DNA of 64,000 nucleotides, taken from assembly GCF_002796985.1 (NCBI RefSeq), contig NZ_PEKX01000024.1, positions 62,001-126,000 on the forward strand, in the 5' to 3' direction. Source of the DNA: Pseudomonas sp. GTDB lineage: Bacteria > Pseudomonadota > Gammaproteobacteria > Pseudomonadales > Pseudomonadaceae. Shown here piece by piece: positions 55,616-64,000 of the stretch. The notes under the pieces were generated by a model, which was not told where the DNA came from, did no database searches, and was given only the letters and a program-made list of their open reading frames with translations. A program made the translations under genes and the position numbers. Positions within the stretch are counted from its first letter, which is position 1, and the number at the start of each line of letters is the position of its first letter.

Positions 55616-56961
55616 GTCGCCTCACCTCCTACGGCACGCCCAACCGCACCGCGCGCGCGGCCGAAACCCATCCGCTGACCTGGCGCCTGCGTGACGACGG
55701 CGCTCCGGTCTGGCTGGAGGAGTACCAGTCGAAGAACGGCTACGCCGCCGCGCGCAAGGCGCTGGCGCAGATGGCCACCGACGACATCGTCCAGACCGTC
55801 AAGGACTCCGGCCTCAAGGGCCGCGGCGGTGCGGGCTTCCCCACCGGCGTGAAGTGGGGCCTGATGCCCAAGGACGAATCCCTCAACATCCGCTACCTGC
55901 TGTGCAACGCGGACGAGATGGAGCCCAATACCTGGAAGGACCGCATGCTCATGGAGCAGCTGCCGCACCTGCTGGTGGAAGGCATGCTGATCTCCGCGCG
56001 CGCCCTCAAGGCTTACCGTGGCTACATCTTCCTGCGCGGCGAGTACGTCGACGCCGCCCGCAATCTGAACCGCGCCATCGATGAAGCCAAGGCCGCCGGC
56101 CTGCTGGGCAAGAACATCCTCGGCAGTGGTTTTGATTTCGAGCTGTTCGTGCACACCGGCGCCGGTCGCTACATCTGTGGCGAAGAGACCGCGCTGATCA
56201 ACTCGCTCGAAGGCCGTCGCGCCAACCCGCGCTCCAAGCCGCCCTTCCCCGCCGCCGTCGGCGTCTGGGGCAAGCCGACCTGCGTGAACAACGTCGAGAC
56301 CCTGTGCAACGTGCCGGCGATCGTCGAGCACGGCGTCGACTGGTACAAGGGTCTCGCCCGTCCGGGCAGCGAAGACATGGGCACCAAGCTCATGGGCTTC
56401 TCCGGCAAGGTGAAGAACCCTGGCATCTGGGAACTGCCCTTCGGCCTTCCGGCCCGCGAGCTGTTCGAGGACTACGCTGGCGGCATGCGCGACGGCTACA
56501 AGCTCAAGGCCTGGCAGCCGGGCGGCGCCGGTACCGGCTTCCTCCTGCCGGAACACCTGGATGCGCTGTTCTACGCCGGTGGCGTCGCCAAGGTCGGCAC
56601 CCGTATGGGTACGGGCCTGGCCATGGCAGTGGACGACAGCGTCAACATGGTTTCCCTGCTGCGCAACATGGAAGAGTTCTTCGCCCGCGAATCGTGCGGC
56701 TGGTGCACGCCGTGTCGTGACGGTCTGCCGTGGAGCGTCAAGGTCCTGCGCGCGCTGGAGAACGGCGAAGGCGCCCAGGGCGACCTGGAGACGCTCGAGC
56801 AGCTCGTCAACTTCCTCGGCCCAGGCAAGACCTTCTGTGCCCACGCACCGGGTGCCGTCGAGCCGTTGGGCAGCGCACTGAAGTATTTCCGTCCCGAGTT
56901 CGAAGCGGGCATTTCCCGCCAGGCTCAGGCCGTACAAGCACCGCAGACCGTCGGCGCTTGA
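55612..56961 (+). CDS. nuoF: NADH-quinone oxidoreductase subunit F
   Basis: The 449-residue subunit binds NADH and FMN: GLKGRGGAGFPTGVKWGL is the nucleotide loop, YICGEETALINSLEGRRANP and PTCVNNVETLCNVPAIVEHG follow, and cluster N3 is held by ESCGWCTPCRDG plus the downstream cysteine in KTFCAHAPGAVEP. It is the entry point of electrons into complex I. A 129-bp gap containing a hairpin separates it from nuoG, the largest gap in the operon. Confidence 0.98.
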   Translation: MSRLTSYGTPNRTARAAETHPLTWRLRDDGAPVWLEEYQSKNGYAAARKALAQMATDDIVQTVKDSGLKGRGGAGFPTGVKWGLMPKDESLNIRYLLCNADEMEPNTWKDRMLMEQLPHLLVEGMLISARALKAYRGYIFLRGEYVDAARNLNRAIDEAKAAGLLGKNILGSGFDFELFVHTGAGRYICGEETALINSLEGRRANPRSKPPFPAAVGVWGKPTCVNNVETLCNVPAIVEHGVDWYKGLARPGSEDMGTKLMGFSGKVKNPGIWELPFGLPARELFEDYAGGMRDGYKLKAWQPGGAGTGFLLPEHLDALFYAGGVAKVGTRMGTGLAMAVDDSVNMVSLLRNMEEFFARESCGWCTPCRDGLPWSVKVLRALENGEGAQGDLETLEQLVNFLGPGKTFCAHAPGAVEPLGSALKYFRPEFEAGISRQAQAVQAPQTVGA

Positions 56962-56970
56962 TGCTTTGAT

Positions 56971-56992
56971 CGCCGGGCGCGAGCGCCCGGCG
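56971..56992 (+). other. Strong hairpin inside the nuo operon (nuoF-nuoG gap)
   Basis: A perfect 9-bp GC stem (CGCCGGGCG / CGCCCGGCG) with a CGAG loop begins 10 bp after the nuoF stop and is followed by TTGTTTCGTTG. It resembles an imperfect intrinsic terminator or an mRNA processing/stability element that could set the ratio of upstream to downstream subunits. Confidence 0.65.
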
Positions 56993-57090
56993 TTGTTTCG
57001 TTGCAGTGCCGCGGCGTGCCGCCGGCCCGATGAAACCGTGATTTCTATTAGCCACGCCCGCTGACAACGGGCCAACGAAGACTTAGACCC

Positions 57091-59805
57091 ATGGCCACGA
57101 TCCACGTAGACGGCAAGACGTTAGAAGTCGACGGAGCGGACAACCTGTTGCAGGCCTGCCTCTCCCTCGGTCTCGACATCCCCTACTTCTGCTGGCACCC
57201 GGCGCTCGGTAGCGTCGGCGCCTGCCGCCAGTGTGCGGTCAAGCAATACACCGACGAGAACGACAAACGCGGTCGTCTCGTCATGTCCTGCATGACCCCC
57301 GCCACCGACAACAGCTGGATTTCCATCGAGGACGAAGAGGCCAAGCAGTTCCGCGCCAGCGTCGTCGAATGGCTGATGACCAACCACCCGCACGACTGCC
57401 CGGTCTGCGAGGAAGGCGGTCACTGCCACCTGCAGGACATGACGGTGATGACCGGCCACAACCAGCGCCGGTACCGCTTCACCAAGCGCACCCACCAGAA
57501 CCAGGAGCTCGGCCCGTTCATCGCCCACGAGATGAACCGCTGCATCGCCTGCTACCGCTGCGTCCGTTACTACAAGGACTACGCCGGCGGCACCGACCTG
57601 GGCGTCTATGGCGCGCACGACAACGTCTACTTCGGCCGCATCGAGGACGGTGTACTGGAGAGCGAATTCTCCGGCAACCTGACCGAGGTCTGCCCGACCG
57701 GCGTGTTCACCGACAAGACCCACTCCGAGCGCTACAACCGCAAGTGGGACATGCAGTTCGCCCCGAGCATCTGCCATGGCTGCTCCAGCGGCTGCAACAT
57801 CAGCCCCGGCGAGCGTTACGGTGAAATCCGCCGCATCGAGAACCGTTACAACGGCTCGGTGAACCACTACTTCCTGTGCGACCGCGGCCGCTTCGGCTAC
57901 GGCTACGTCAACCGCGAAGACCGCCCGCGCCAGCCGCAGCTGCTGCTGAGCAAGCAGAAGCTCTCGCTGGACGGCGCCCTGGATCAGACCGCAGCCCTGC
58001 TCAAAGGCCGCAAGGTCATCGGCATCGGTTCGCCGCGCGCCAGCCTGGAAAGCAACTACGCCCTATCCGCACTGGTCGGCGCGCAGAACTTCTACAGCGG
58101 CATCTCCGCTGACGAGCTGCAACGCCTGCAGCTGGTCCTGAAAGTCATGCAGGATGGCCCGCTGCCGGTGCCGACCCTCCGTGACATGGAAGATCACGAT
58201 GCGGTATTCGTGCTCGGCGAAGACCTGACCCAGACCGCTGCCCGTATCGCCCTGGCCCTGCGCCAGTCGGTGAAGGGCAAGGGCGAGGACATGGCCGCCG
58301 CGATGAAGATCCAGCCGTGGCTCGACGCCGCGGTGAAGACCATCGCCCAGCACGAGATGAACCCGCTGTTCATCGCCAGCCTCGATGAAACCCGCCTGGA
58401 CGACGTCGCCGCCGAGTGCGTGCACGCCGCTACCGAAGACCTGGCCCGCCTGGGCTTCGCCGTGGCCCACGCCATCGATTCGAGCGCCCCGGCCGTGGTC
58501 GGCCTCGACGCCGAAGCCGCCGCCCTCGCCCAGCGCATCGCCGATGCCCTGGTCGCCGCGAAGCGCCCATTGGTCATCTCCGGCACCTCGCTGGGCAGCA
58601 ACGCCCTGATCGAAGCCGCGGCCAACATCGCCAGCGCGCTGAAGAACCGCGAGAAGAACGGCTCCCTGAGCCTGGTGGTTCCGGAAGCCAACAGCCTGGG
58701 CCTCGCTCTCTTCGGCGGCGAGTCCGTCGAAAGCGCCCTGCAGCAGCTGACCTCCGGCGCCGCTGATGCCGTGGTGATCCTGGAGAACGACCTGTACCGC
58801 CGCGCCGACGCTGCCGCTGTCGATGCCGCCCTGGCCGCCGCGAAGATCGTCGTCGTCGCCGATCACCAGCAGACCGCCACCAGCGCCAAGGCCACCGTCC
58901 TGCTGCCGGCCGCCAGCTTCGCCGAAGGCGATGGCACCCTGGTCAGCCAGGAAGGCCGCGCCCAGCGCTTCTTCCAGGTCTACGATCCGACCTACTACAA
59001 CGCCGACAACCTGGTCCGCGAAGGCTGGCGCTGGCTGCACGCCTTGCACAGCACCCTCGAAGGCAAGCGTGTCGACTGGACCCAGCTGGACCACGTGATC
59101 GACGCCGTCGTCGCCGCCAAGCCGCACCTGGCCGGCATCCGCGACGCTGCGCCGAACGCCGCGTTCCGCATCAAGGGCCTGAAGCTGGCGCGCGAGCCGC
59201 ACCGCTACTCCGGCCGCACCTCGATGCGCGCCAACATCAGCGTGCATGAGCCGCGTACCCCGCAGGACAAGGACACTGCCTTTGCCTTCTCCATGGAAGG
59301 CTACGCCGGCAGCACTGAGCCGCGTCAGCAGATTCCGTTCGCCTGGTCCCCGGGCTGGAACTCCCCGCAGGCCTGGAACAAGTTCCAGGACGAAGTCGGT
59401 GGTCACCTGCGTGCCGGCGATCCGGGCGTTCGCCTGATCGAGGCCAAGGGCGAAGTCCTGTGGTTCAGCGAGATTCCCGCGCCGTTCCACACCGCCGCCA
59501 GCCAGTTCAAGGTAGTGCCCTTCTATCACCTGTTCGGCAGCGAGGAGAATTCCGCCAAAGCCGCCCCGGTGCAGGAGCGCATCCCGCAGACCTACGTCAC
59601 CCTGGCCAAGGCCGAGGCTGACCGTCTGGGCGTCAACGAAGGCGCAATCATCCGCCTGACCGTCAAGGGGCAGGAACTGCGCCTGCCGCTGCGTGTGAGC
59701 GAAGAGCTCGGCGCCGGCCTGGTCGCCCTGCCGATCGGTCTGCAAGGCATTCCCGCCGGTGTCATCGGCGCTGTCGCTGAAGGCCTGCAGGAGGCTGCCC
59801 AATGA
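57091..59805 (+). CDS. nuoG: NADH-quinone oxidoreductase subunit G
   Basis: The 904-residue subunit has an N-terminal 2Fe-2S ferredoxin domain (YFCWHPALGSVGACRQCAVK), the H-x3-C-x2-C-x5-C ligand set of N5 (HPHDCPVCEEGGHCHLQDM), a 4Fe-4S pair (MNRCIACYRCVRYYKDYAGG, EVCPTGVF), and the extra N7-type cysteines in SICHGCSSGCNISPGERYG, followed by a long molybdopterin-oxidoreductase-like domain without a catalytic cofactor. A weak Shine-Dalgarno sequence (GAAGAC) precedes the ATG. Its stop overlaps the nuoH start. Confidence 0.98.
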   Translation: MATIHVDGKTLEVDGADNLLQACLSLGLDIPYFCWHPALGSVGACRQCAVKQYTDENDKRGRLVMSCMTPATDNSWISIEDEEAKQFRASVVEWLMTNHPHDCPVCEEGGHCHLQDMTVMTGHNQRRYRFTKRTHQNQELGPFIAHEMNRCIACYRCVRYYKDYAGGTDLGVYGAHDNVYFGRIEDGVLESEFSGNLTEVCPTGVFTDKTHSERYNRKWDMQFAPSICHGCSSGCNISPGERYGEIRRIENRYNGSVNHYFLCDRGRFGYGYVNREDRPRQPQLLLSKQKLSLDGALDQTAALLKGRKVIGIGSPRASLESNYALSALVGAQNFYSGISADELQRLQLVLKVMQDGPLPVPTLRDMEDHDAVFVLGEDLTQTAARIALALRQSVKGKGEDMAAAMKIQPWLDAAVKTIAQHEMNPLFIASLDETRLDDVAAECVHAATEDLARLGFAVAHAIDSSAPAVVGLDAEAAALAQRIADALVAAKRPLVISGTSLGSNALIEAAANIASALKNREKNGSLSLVVPEANSLGLALFGGESVESALQQLTSGAADAVVILENDLYRRADAAAVDAALAAAKIVVVADHQQTATSAKATVLLPAASFAEGDGTLVSQEGRAQRFFQVYDPTYYNADNLVREGWRWLHALHSTLEGKRVDWTQLDHVIDAVVAAKPHLAGIRDAAPNAAFRIKGLKLAREPHRYSGRTSMRANISVHEPRTPQDKDTAFAFSMEGYAGSTEPRQQIPFAWSPGWNSPQAWNKFQDEVGGHLRAGDPGVRLIEAKGEVLWFSEIPAPFHTAASQFKVVPFYHLFGSEENSAKAAPVQERIPQTYVTLAKAEADRLGVNEGAIIRLTVKGQELRLPLRVSEELGAGLVALPIGLQGIPAGVIGAVAEGLQEAAQ

Positions 59806-60806
59806 GCTTGATGAGCATGAGCTGGCTGACACCCGCCGTCGTCGACATCATCATCGAGGTCATCAAGGCCATCGTCATCCTGCTCGCCGTGGTCGTCTGC
59901 GGCGCGCTGCTCAGCTGGGTCGAGCGTCGTCTGCTCGGCCTCTGGCAGGACCGCTACGGTCCGAACCGGGTCGGCCCCTTCGGTGCCTTCCAGCTCGGCG
60001 CCGACATGCTGAAGATGTTCTTCAAGGAAGACTGGACCCCGCCGTTCGCCGACAAGATGATCTTCACTCTCGCGCCCATGATCGCCATGGGTGCGCTGCT
60101 GGTGGCGTTCGCCGTCGTCCCGATCACCCCGACCTGGGGCGTGGCGGACCTGAACATCGGCATCCTGTTCTTCTTCGCCATGGCAGGCCTGACCGTGTAC
60201 GCGGTGCTGTTCGCCGGCTGGTCGAGCAACAACAAGTTCGCCTTGCTCGGTGCCTTGCGCGCCTCGGCCCAGACCATCTCCTACGAGGTGTTCCTGGCCC
60301 TGTCGCTGATGGGCATCGTGGTTCAGGTCGGCTCGTTCAGCCTGCGCGACATCGTCGAGTACCAGGCCCAGCACGTGTGGTTCATCATTCCGCAGTTCTT
60401 CGGCTTCATGACCTTCTTCGTCGCCGGCGTCGCCGTGACTCACCGTCACCCGTTCGACCAGCCCGAAGCCGAACAGGAACTGGCCGATGGTTACCACATC
60501 GAGTATGCCGGCATGAAATGGGGCATGTTCTTCGTCGGCGAGTACATCGGCATCGTGCTGGTGTCCGCGCTGCTGGCGACCCTGTTCTTCGGCGGCTGGC
60601 ACGGCCCCTTCGGCATCCTGCCGCAGATCCCGTTCATCTGGTTCGCCCTGAAAACCGGCTTCTTCATCATGCTGTTCATCCTGCTGCGGGCCTCCATCCC
60701 ACGCCCGCGCTATGACCAGGTGATGGCCTTCAGTTGGAAGTTCTGTCTCCCGCTGACCCTGATCAACCTGCTGGTGACCGGCGCAATCGTGCTGGCGGCC
60801 CAGTAA
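59802..60806 (+). CDS. nuoH: NADH-quinone oxidoreductase subunit H
   Basis: The 334-residue membrane subunit has eight hydrophobic helices and the conserved WVERRLLGLWQDRYGPNRVG and FFKEDWTPPFADK segments near the quinone tunnel, plus AEAEQELADGYHIEYAGMKW-type EAEQELADGYHIEYAGM (about residues 222-238). It joins the peripheral and membrane arms. AGGAGG lies seven bases before ATG 59802; a later ATG five codons in also gives a homologous start but lacks that spacing. Confidence 0.97.
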   Translation: MSLMSMSWLTPAVVDIIIEVIKAIVILLAVVVCGALLSWVERRLLGLWQDRYGPNRVGPFGAFQLGADMLKMFFKEDWTPPFADKMIFTLAPMIAMGALLVAFAVVPITPTWGVADLNIGILFFFAMAGLTVYAVLFAGWSSNNKFALLGALRASAQTISYEVFLALSLMGIVVQVGSFSLRDIVEYQAQHVWFIIPQFFGFMTFFVAGVAVTHRHPFDQPEAEQELADGYHIEYAGMKWGMFFVGEYIGIVLVSALLATLFFGGWHGPFGILPQIPFIWFALKTGFFIMLFILLRASIPRPRYDQVMAFSWKFCLPLTLINLLVTGAIVLAAQ

Positions 60807-60817
60807 GGAGCAAGACA

Positions 60818-61366
60818 ATGATCAAGTACATTTTCGAAGTGGTGCACGGCACCTACACCCAGCTTCGCAGCCTGGTGATGATCTTCGGCCACGCCTTCCG
60901 CAAGCGTGACACCCTGCAATACCCGGAAGAAGCGGTATACCTGCCGCCGCGCTACCGCGGCCGCATCGTCCTCACCCGCGACCCCGATGGCGAAGAGCGC
61001 TGCGTGGCCTGCAACCTGTGCGCAGTAGCCTGCCCGGTCGGCTGCATTGCCCTGCAGAAAGCCGAGGCCGAAGACGGTCGCTGGTACCCCGAGTTCTTCC
61101 GCATCAACTTCTCCCGCTGCATCTTCTGCGGCCTGTGCGAAGAAGCCTGCCCGACCACCGCGATCCAGCTGACCCCGGATTTCGAGATGGGCGAGTTCAA
61201 GCGCCAGGATCTGGTCTACGAGAAGGAAGACCTGCTGATCTCCGGCCCCGGCAAGAACCCGGACTACAACTTCTACCGCGTTGCCGGCATGGCCATCGCC
61301 GGCAAGCCGAAAGGCGCCGCGCAGAACGAGGCCGAACCGATCAACGTCAAGAGCCTGCTGCCGTAA
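60818..61366 (+). CDS. nuoI: NADH-quinone oxidoreductase subunit I
   Basis: The 182-residue ferredoxin-like subunit has two 4Fe-4S binding motifs, CVACNLCAVACPVGC and CIFCGLCEEACPTTA, for clusters N6a and N6b, after an amphipathic N-terminal helix. ATG 60818 has AAGGAG upstream. An in-frame extension into nuoH is an overlap artefact. Confidence 0.98.
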   Translation: MIKYIFEVVHGTYTQLRSLVMIFGHAFRKRDTLQYPEEAVYLPPRYRGRIVLTRDPDGEERCVACNLCAVACPVGCIALQKAEAEDGRWYPEFFRINFSRCIFCGLCEEACPTTAIQLTPDFEMGEFKRQDLVYEKEDLLISGPGKNPDYNFYRVAGMAIAGKPKGAAQNEAEPINVKSLLP

Positions 61367-61377
61367 GGAGACGTCGC

Positions 61378-61878
61378 GTGGAATTCGCTTTCTACTTCGC
61401 CGCCGGCGTCGCCGTGCTGGCAACCTTCCGGGTCATCACCAACAGCAATCCGGTGCATGCCCTGCTCTACCTCGTCATTTCGCTGCTCGCTGTATCGATG
61501 ACCTTCTTCAGTCTCGGCGCACCGTTCGCCGGTGCCCTGGAAATCATCGTCTACGCCGGCGCGATCATGGTGCTGTTCGTCTTCGTGGTGATGATGCTGA
61601 ACCTCGGTCCGGCTATCACCGAACAGGAACGCAAGTGGCTCAAGCCCGGCGTCTGGATCGGCCCCGGCGCGCTTGCCGCTGTGCTGCTGGTCGAACTGCT
61701 GTGGATGCTCTCGCGCACTCCGAGCGGTGCCGGCATCGGCCACACCACCGTGGACGCCAAAGCCGTGGGCATCAGCCTGTTCGGCCCGTACCTGCTGGTC
61801 GTCGAACTGGCCTCGATGCTGCTGCTGGCAGCTCTGGTCGCCGCCTACCACCTCGGCCGCCACGAAGCGAAGGACTAA
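61378..61878 (+). CDS. nuoJ: NADH-quinone oxidoreductase subunit J
   Basis: The 166-residue membrane subunit starts at GTG 61378, eight bases after AAGGAG. It has five hydrophobic helices, including the third with GALEIIVYAGAIMVLFVFVV, whose pi-bulge is conserved in complex I, and ends in YHLGRHEAKD. It belongs to the proton-pumping membrane arm. Confidence 0.95.
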   Translation: MEFAFYFAAGVAVLATFRVITNSNPVHALLYLVISLLAVSMTFFSLGAPFAGALEIIVYAGAIMVLFVFVVMMLNLGPAITEQERKWLKPGVWIGPGALAAVLLVELLWMLSRTPSGAGIGHTTVDAKAVGISLFGPYLLVVELASMLLLAALVAAYHLGRHEAKD

Positions 61879-61881
61879 CCC

Positions 61882-62190
61882 ATGAATGCAATCCCTCTCG
61901 AACACGGACTGGCGCTTGCCGGTGTGCTGTTCTGCTTCGGCCTGGTGGGCCTGATGGTACGACGCAACATCCTGTTCGTACTGATGAGCCTGGAAGTGAT
62001 GATGAACGCCGCCGCCCTCGCCTTCGTGGTCGCCGGTAGCCGTTGGGGTCAACCCGACGGCCAGGTGATGTTCATCCTGGTGCTCAGCCTGGCTGCAGCC
62101 GAGGCCAGCATTGGCCTGGCGATCCTGCTCCAGCTGTATCGCCGCTTCCATACCCTGGATATCGACGCTGCCAGCGAGATGCGCGGATGA
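61882..62190 (+). CDS. nuoK: NADH-quinone oxidoreductase subunit K
   Basis: The 102-residue, three-helix membrane subunit has the conserved glutamates in VLMSLEVMMNAAALAFV (TM2) and SLAAAEASIGLAILLQLYRR (TM3), which lie on the proton path of the antiporter-like region. It starts 3 bp after nuoJ and its stop overlaps the nuoL ATG as ATGA. Confidence 0.97.
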   Translation: MNAIPLEHGLALAGVLFCFGLVGLMVRRNILFVLMSLEVMMNAAALAFVVAGSRWGQPDGQVMFILVLSLAAAEASIGLAILLQLYRRFHTLDIDAASEMRG

Positions 62191-64000
62191 ACCTGCTGCC
62201 CCTTACTTTCCTGTTCCCCCTGGTCGGCTTCCTGCTGCTCTCGTTCTCCCGTGGCAAGTGGTCGGAAAATCTCTCGGCACTGGTGGGTGTCGGCTCCGTG
62301 GGCCTCGCGGCCCTCTCCGCCTTCTGGGCGATCTGGAGCTTCCACAGCAACCCGCCCGAAGGTGGCGCCTACAGCCTGGTGCTGTGGCAGTGGATGAGCG
62401 TTGGTGACTTCAAGGCCAACTTCACCCTGTACCTGGACGGCCTGTCGGTCACCATGCTCGGCGTGGTCACCGGCGTCGGCTTCCTGATCCACCTGTTCGC
62501 CTCCTGGTACATGCGCGGTGAAACCGGCTACTCGCGGTTCTTCGCGTACACCAACCTGTTCATCGCCAGCATGCTGTTCCTGGTGCTGGGCGATAACCTG
62601 CTGTTCATGTACTTCGGCTGGGAAGGCGTGGGCCTCTGCTCCTACCTGCTGATCGGCTTCTATTACAGCCACGTACCCAACGGCAACGCAGCGCTGAAGG
62701 CGTTCATCGTCACCCGTGTCGGCGACGTGTTCTTTGCCATCGGCATGTTCATCCTGTTCCAGCACCTGGGTACGCTGAACATCCAGGAACTGCTGGTCCT
62801 GGCTCCGCAGCACTTCGCCAAGGGCGACCTGTGGATCAACGTCGCCACCCTGATGCTGCTCGGCGGCGCCGTCGGCAAATCGGCCCAGCTGCCGCTGCAG
62901 ACCTGGCTGGCCGACGCGATGGCCGGCCCGACTCCGGTCTCTGCGCTGATCCACGCCGCCACCATGGTGACCGCGGGCGTCTACCTGATCGCCCGCTGCC
63001 ACGGCCTGTTCGAGCTGGCTCCGAACGTTCTGGAACTGGTCGGCGTCATCGGCGCCGTGACCCTGGTCCTGGCCGGCTTCGCCGCCCTGGTGCAGACCGA
63101 CATCAAGCGCATCCTCGCCTACTCGACCATGAGCCAGATCGGCTACATGTTCCTGGCCCTGGGCGTTGGCGCCTGGGGTGGGGCGATCTTCCACCTGATG
63201 ACCCACGCCTTCTTCAAGGCCCTGCTGTTCCTTGCTTCCGGTGCGGTGATCGTCGCCTGCCACCACGAGCAGAACATCTTCAAGATGGGTGGTCTGTGGA
63301 AGAAGCTGCCGCTGGCCTACGCGAGCTTCGTGGTCGGTGGCGCGGCGCTGTCTGCCCTGCCCTTCCTGACCGCCGGCTTCTACTCCAAGGACGAGATCCT
63401 CTGGGAAGCCTTCGCCAGCGGTCACCCGAACCTGCTGATCGCCGGTCTGGTGGGCGCGTTCATGACCTCGCTGTACACCTTCCGCCTGATCTTCATCGCC
63501 TTCCATGGCGAAGCGAAGACCGAGGCACACGCCGGCCATGGCATCAGCCACTGGCTGCCGCTGGGTGTCCTGATCGTGCTGTCCACCTTCATCGGCGCGC
63601 TGATCACTCCGCCGCTGGCCGGTGTTCTGCCGGAAAGCGCCGGCCATGCCGGTGGTGAAGCCAAGCACAGCCTGGAGATCGCCTCGGGCGCCATCGCCAT
63701 CGCCGGTATCCTGCTGGCGGGCCTGCTGTTCCTCGGCAAGCGCCGCTTCGTCACTGCCGTCGCCCAGAGCGCGCCGGGCCGCTTCTTCGGCACCTGGTGG
63801 CTGCACGCCTGGGGCTTCGACTGGCTGTACGACAAGCTGTTCGTGAAACCCTATCTGCTGATCTGCCGCCTGCTGGCCGCGGACCCGATCGACAAGACCC
63901 TGGTCCTGGTCCCGCTCACCGCCCGCGGTGGTCACAAACTCCTCAGCCTCACCGAGAACGGCCGCCTGCGTTGGTATGCCGCTTCCCTGGTGGGTGGCGC
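62187..64000 (+). CDS. nuoL: NADH-quinone oxidoreductase subunit L, 3'-truncated by window edge
   Basis: The frame is open from ATG 62187 to the end of the window, giving 604 residues of a subunit that is usually a little over 610, so only the last few residues are missing. It begins MNLLPLTFLFPLVGFLLLSF and has the antiporter-like signatures YFGWEGVGLCSYLLIGFYY (with the key glutamate), LPLQTWLADAMAGPTPVSAL, and LAYSTMSQIGYMFLALGVG, where lysine and histidine residues carry protons. The C-terminal part forms the lateral helix. nuoM and nuoN should follow outside the window. Confidence 0.97.
   Translation, partial: MNLLPLTFLFPLVGFLLLSFSRGKWSENLSALVGVGSVGLAALSAFWAIWSFHSNPPEGGAYSLVLWQWMSVGDFKANFTLYLDGLSVTMLGVVTGVGFLIHLFASWYMRGETGYSRFFAYTNLFIASMLFLVLGDNLLFMYFGWEGVGLCSYLLIGFYYSHVPNGNAALKAFIVTRVGDVFFAIGMFILFQHLGTLNIQELLVLAPQHFAKGDLWINVATLMLLGGAVGKSAQLPLQTWLADAMAGPTPVSALIHAATMVTAGVYLIARCHGLFELAPNVLELVGVIGAVTLVLAGFAALVQTDIKRILAYSTMSQIGYMFLALGVGAWGGAIFHLMTHAFFKALLFLASGAVIVACHHEQNIFKMGGLWKKLPLAYASFVVGGAALSALPFLTAGFYSKDEILWEAFASGHPNLLIAGLVGAFMTSLYTFRLIFIAFHGEAKTEAHAGHGISHWLPLGVLIVLSTFIGALITPPLAGVLPESAGHAGGEAKHSLEIASGAIAIAGILLAGLLFLGKRRFVTAVAQSAPGRFFGTWWLHAWGFDWLYDKLFVKPYLLICRLLAADPIDKTLVLVPLTARGGHKLLSLTENGRLRWYAASLVGG

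Noticed and set aside
58063..59832. 589-codon open frame antisense to nuoG
   Set aside because: Explained by codon bias of nuoG; no start signal or motif.
61018..61377. Long N-terminal extension of nuoJ
   Set aside because: It overlaps nuoI in another frame and is arginine-rich nonsense; GTG 61378 has AAGGAG upstream.

Overview
The window is chromosomal DNA of a GC-rich gammaproteobacterium that I place in the genus Pseudomonas, close to the P. aeruginosa lineage. The evidence is the protein sequences themselves and a gene order that I recall as typical of P. aeruginosa: gor-VOC-galU, pgsA-uvrC-gacA, and tusDCBE-ybiB-cysG-serS-rarA-lolA-ftsK-trxB-aat-bpt-infA-clpA-clpS-cspD-icd-idh-nudJ-mnmA-hflD-purB-roxA-aceA-nuo. 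No plasmid, prophage, insertion sequence or CRISPR array is visible. Mobile or repetitive DNA is limited to two REP-type hairpins.

Region by region: 1-2.3 kb holds the end of mmsA plus mmsB (valine catabolism). 2.3-14.3 kb is a patchwork of small accessory genes: a bestrophin-like channel, a flavin reductase, a CoA transferase, a lipoprotein, hypotheticals, a secreted endonuclease, a DUF1993 protein, an Lrp-type regulator and a YfeH-type transporter, followed by glutathione reductase and galU. 13.9-14.6 kb is a small SOS-type locus: a consensus LexA box, an apparently catalytically dead and pre-shortened UmuD-like protein, and a divergent single-span membrane peptide. 15.2-19.9 kb carries four tRNA genes (Leu, Cys, Gly, Ser) around pgsA, uvrC and gacA. 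20-24.3 kb is yccA, the tusDCBE tRNA-thiolation relay, ybiB and a glutathionyl-hydroquinone reductase.

24.3-49 kb is a dense housekeeping block: siroheme synthesis, SerRS, replication-fork repair (RarA), lipoprotein export (LolA), chromosome segregation (FtsK), thioredoxin reductase, the N-end-rule branch (Aat, Bpt, ClpS, ClpA), translation initiation (InfA), cold-shock-like CspD, two unrelated isocitrate dehydrogenases transcribed divergently, tRNA thiolation (MnmA), purine synthesis, and the RoxA-GNAT-PLD-like-secretin-like cluster. 49-51 kb is isocitrate lyase with a long untranslated leader and a TGTAGT/ACTACA operator. 52.2-64 kb is the respiratory complex I operon, nuoA-B-CD-E-F-G-H-I-J-K and the first two-thirds of nuoL, cut by the window end.

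Functional links: TusDCBE hands sulfur to MnmA, both in this window. Aat/Bpt make N-degrons that ClpS delivers to ClpA. Icd, Idh and AceA compete at the isocitrate branch point within 13 kb, and complex I reoxidises the NADH. The most unusual observations are the LexA-box/UmuD-like/small membrane peptide locus (13.9-14.6 kb), a second LexA-type palindrome at 5.93 kb, a Fur-box-like palindrome 300 bp upstream of nuoA, and a strong hairpin inside the nuo operon.
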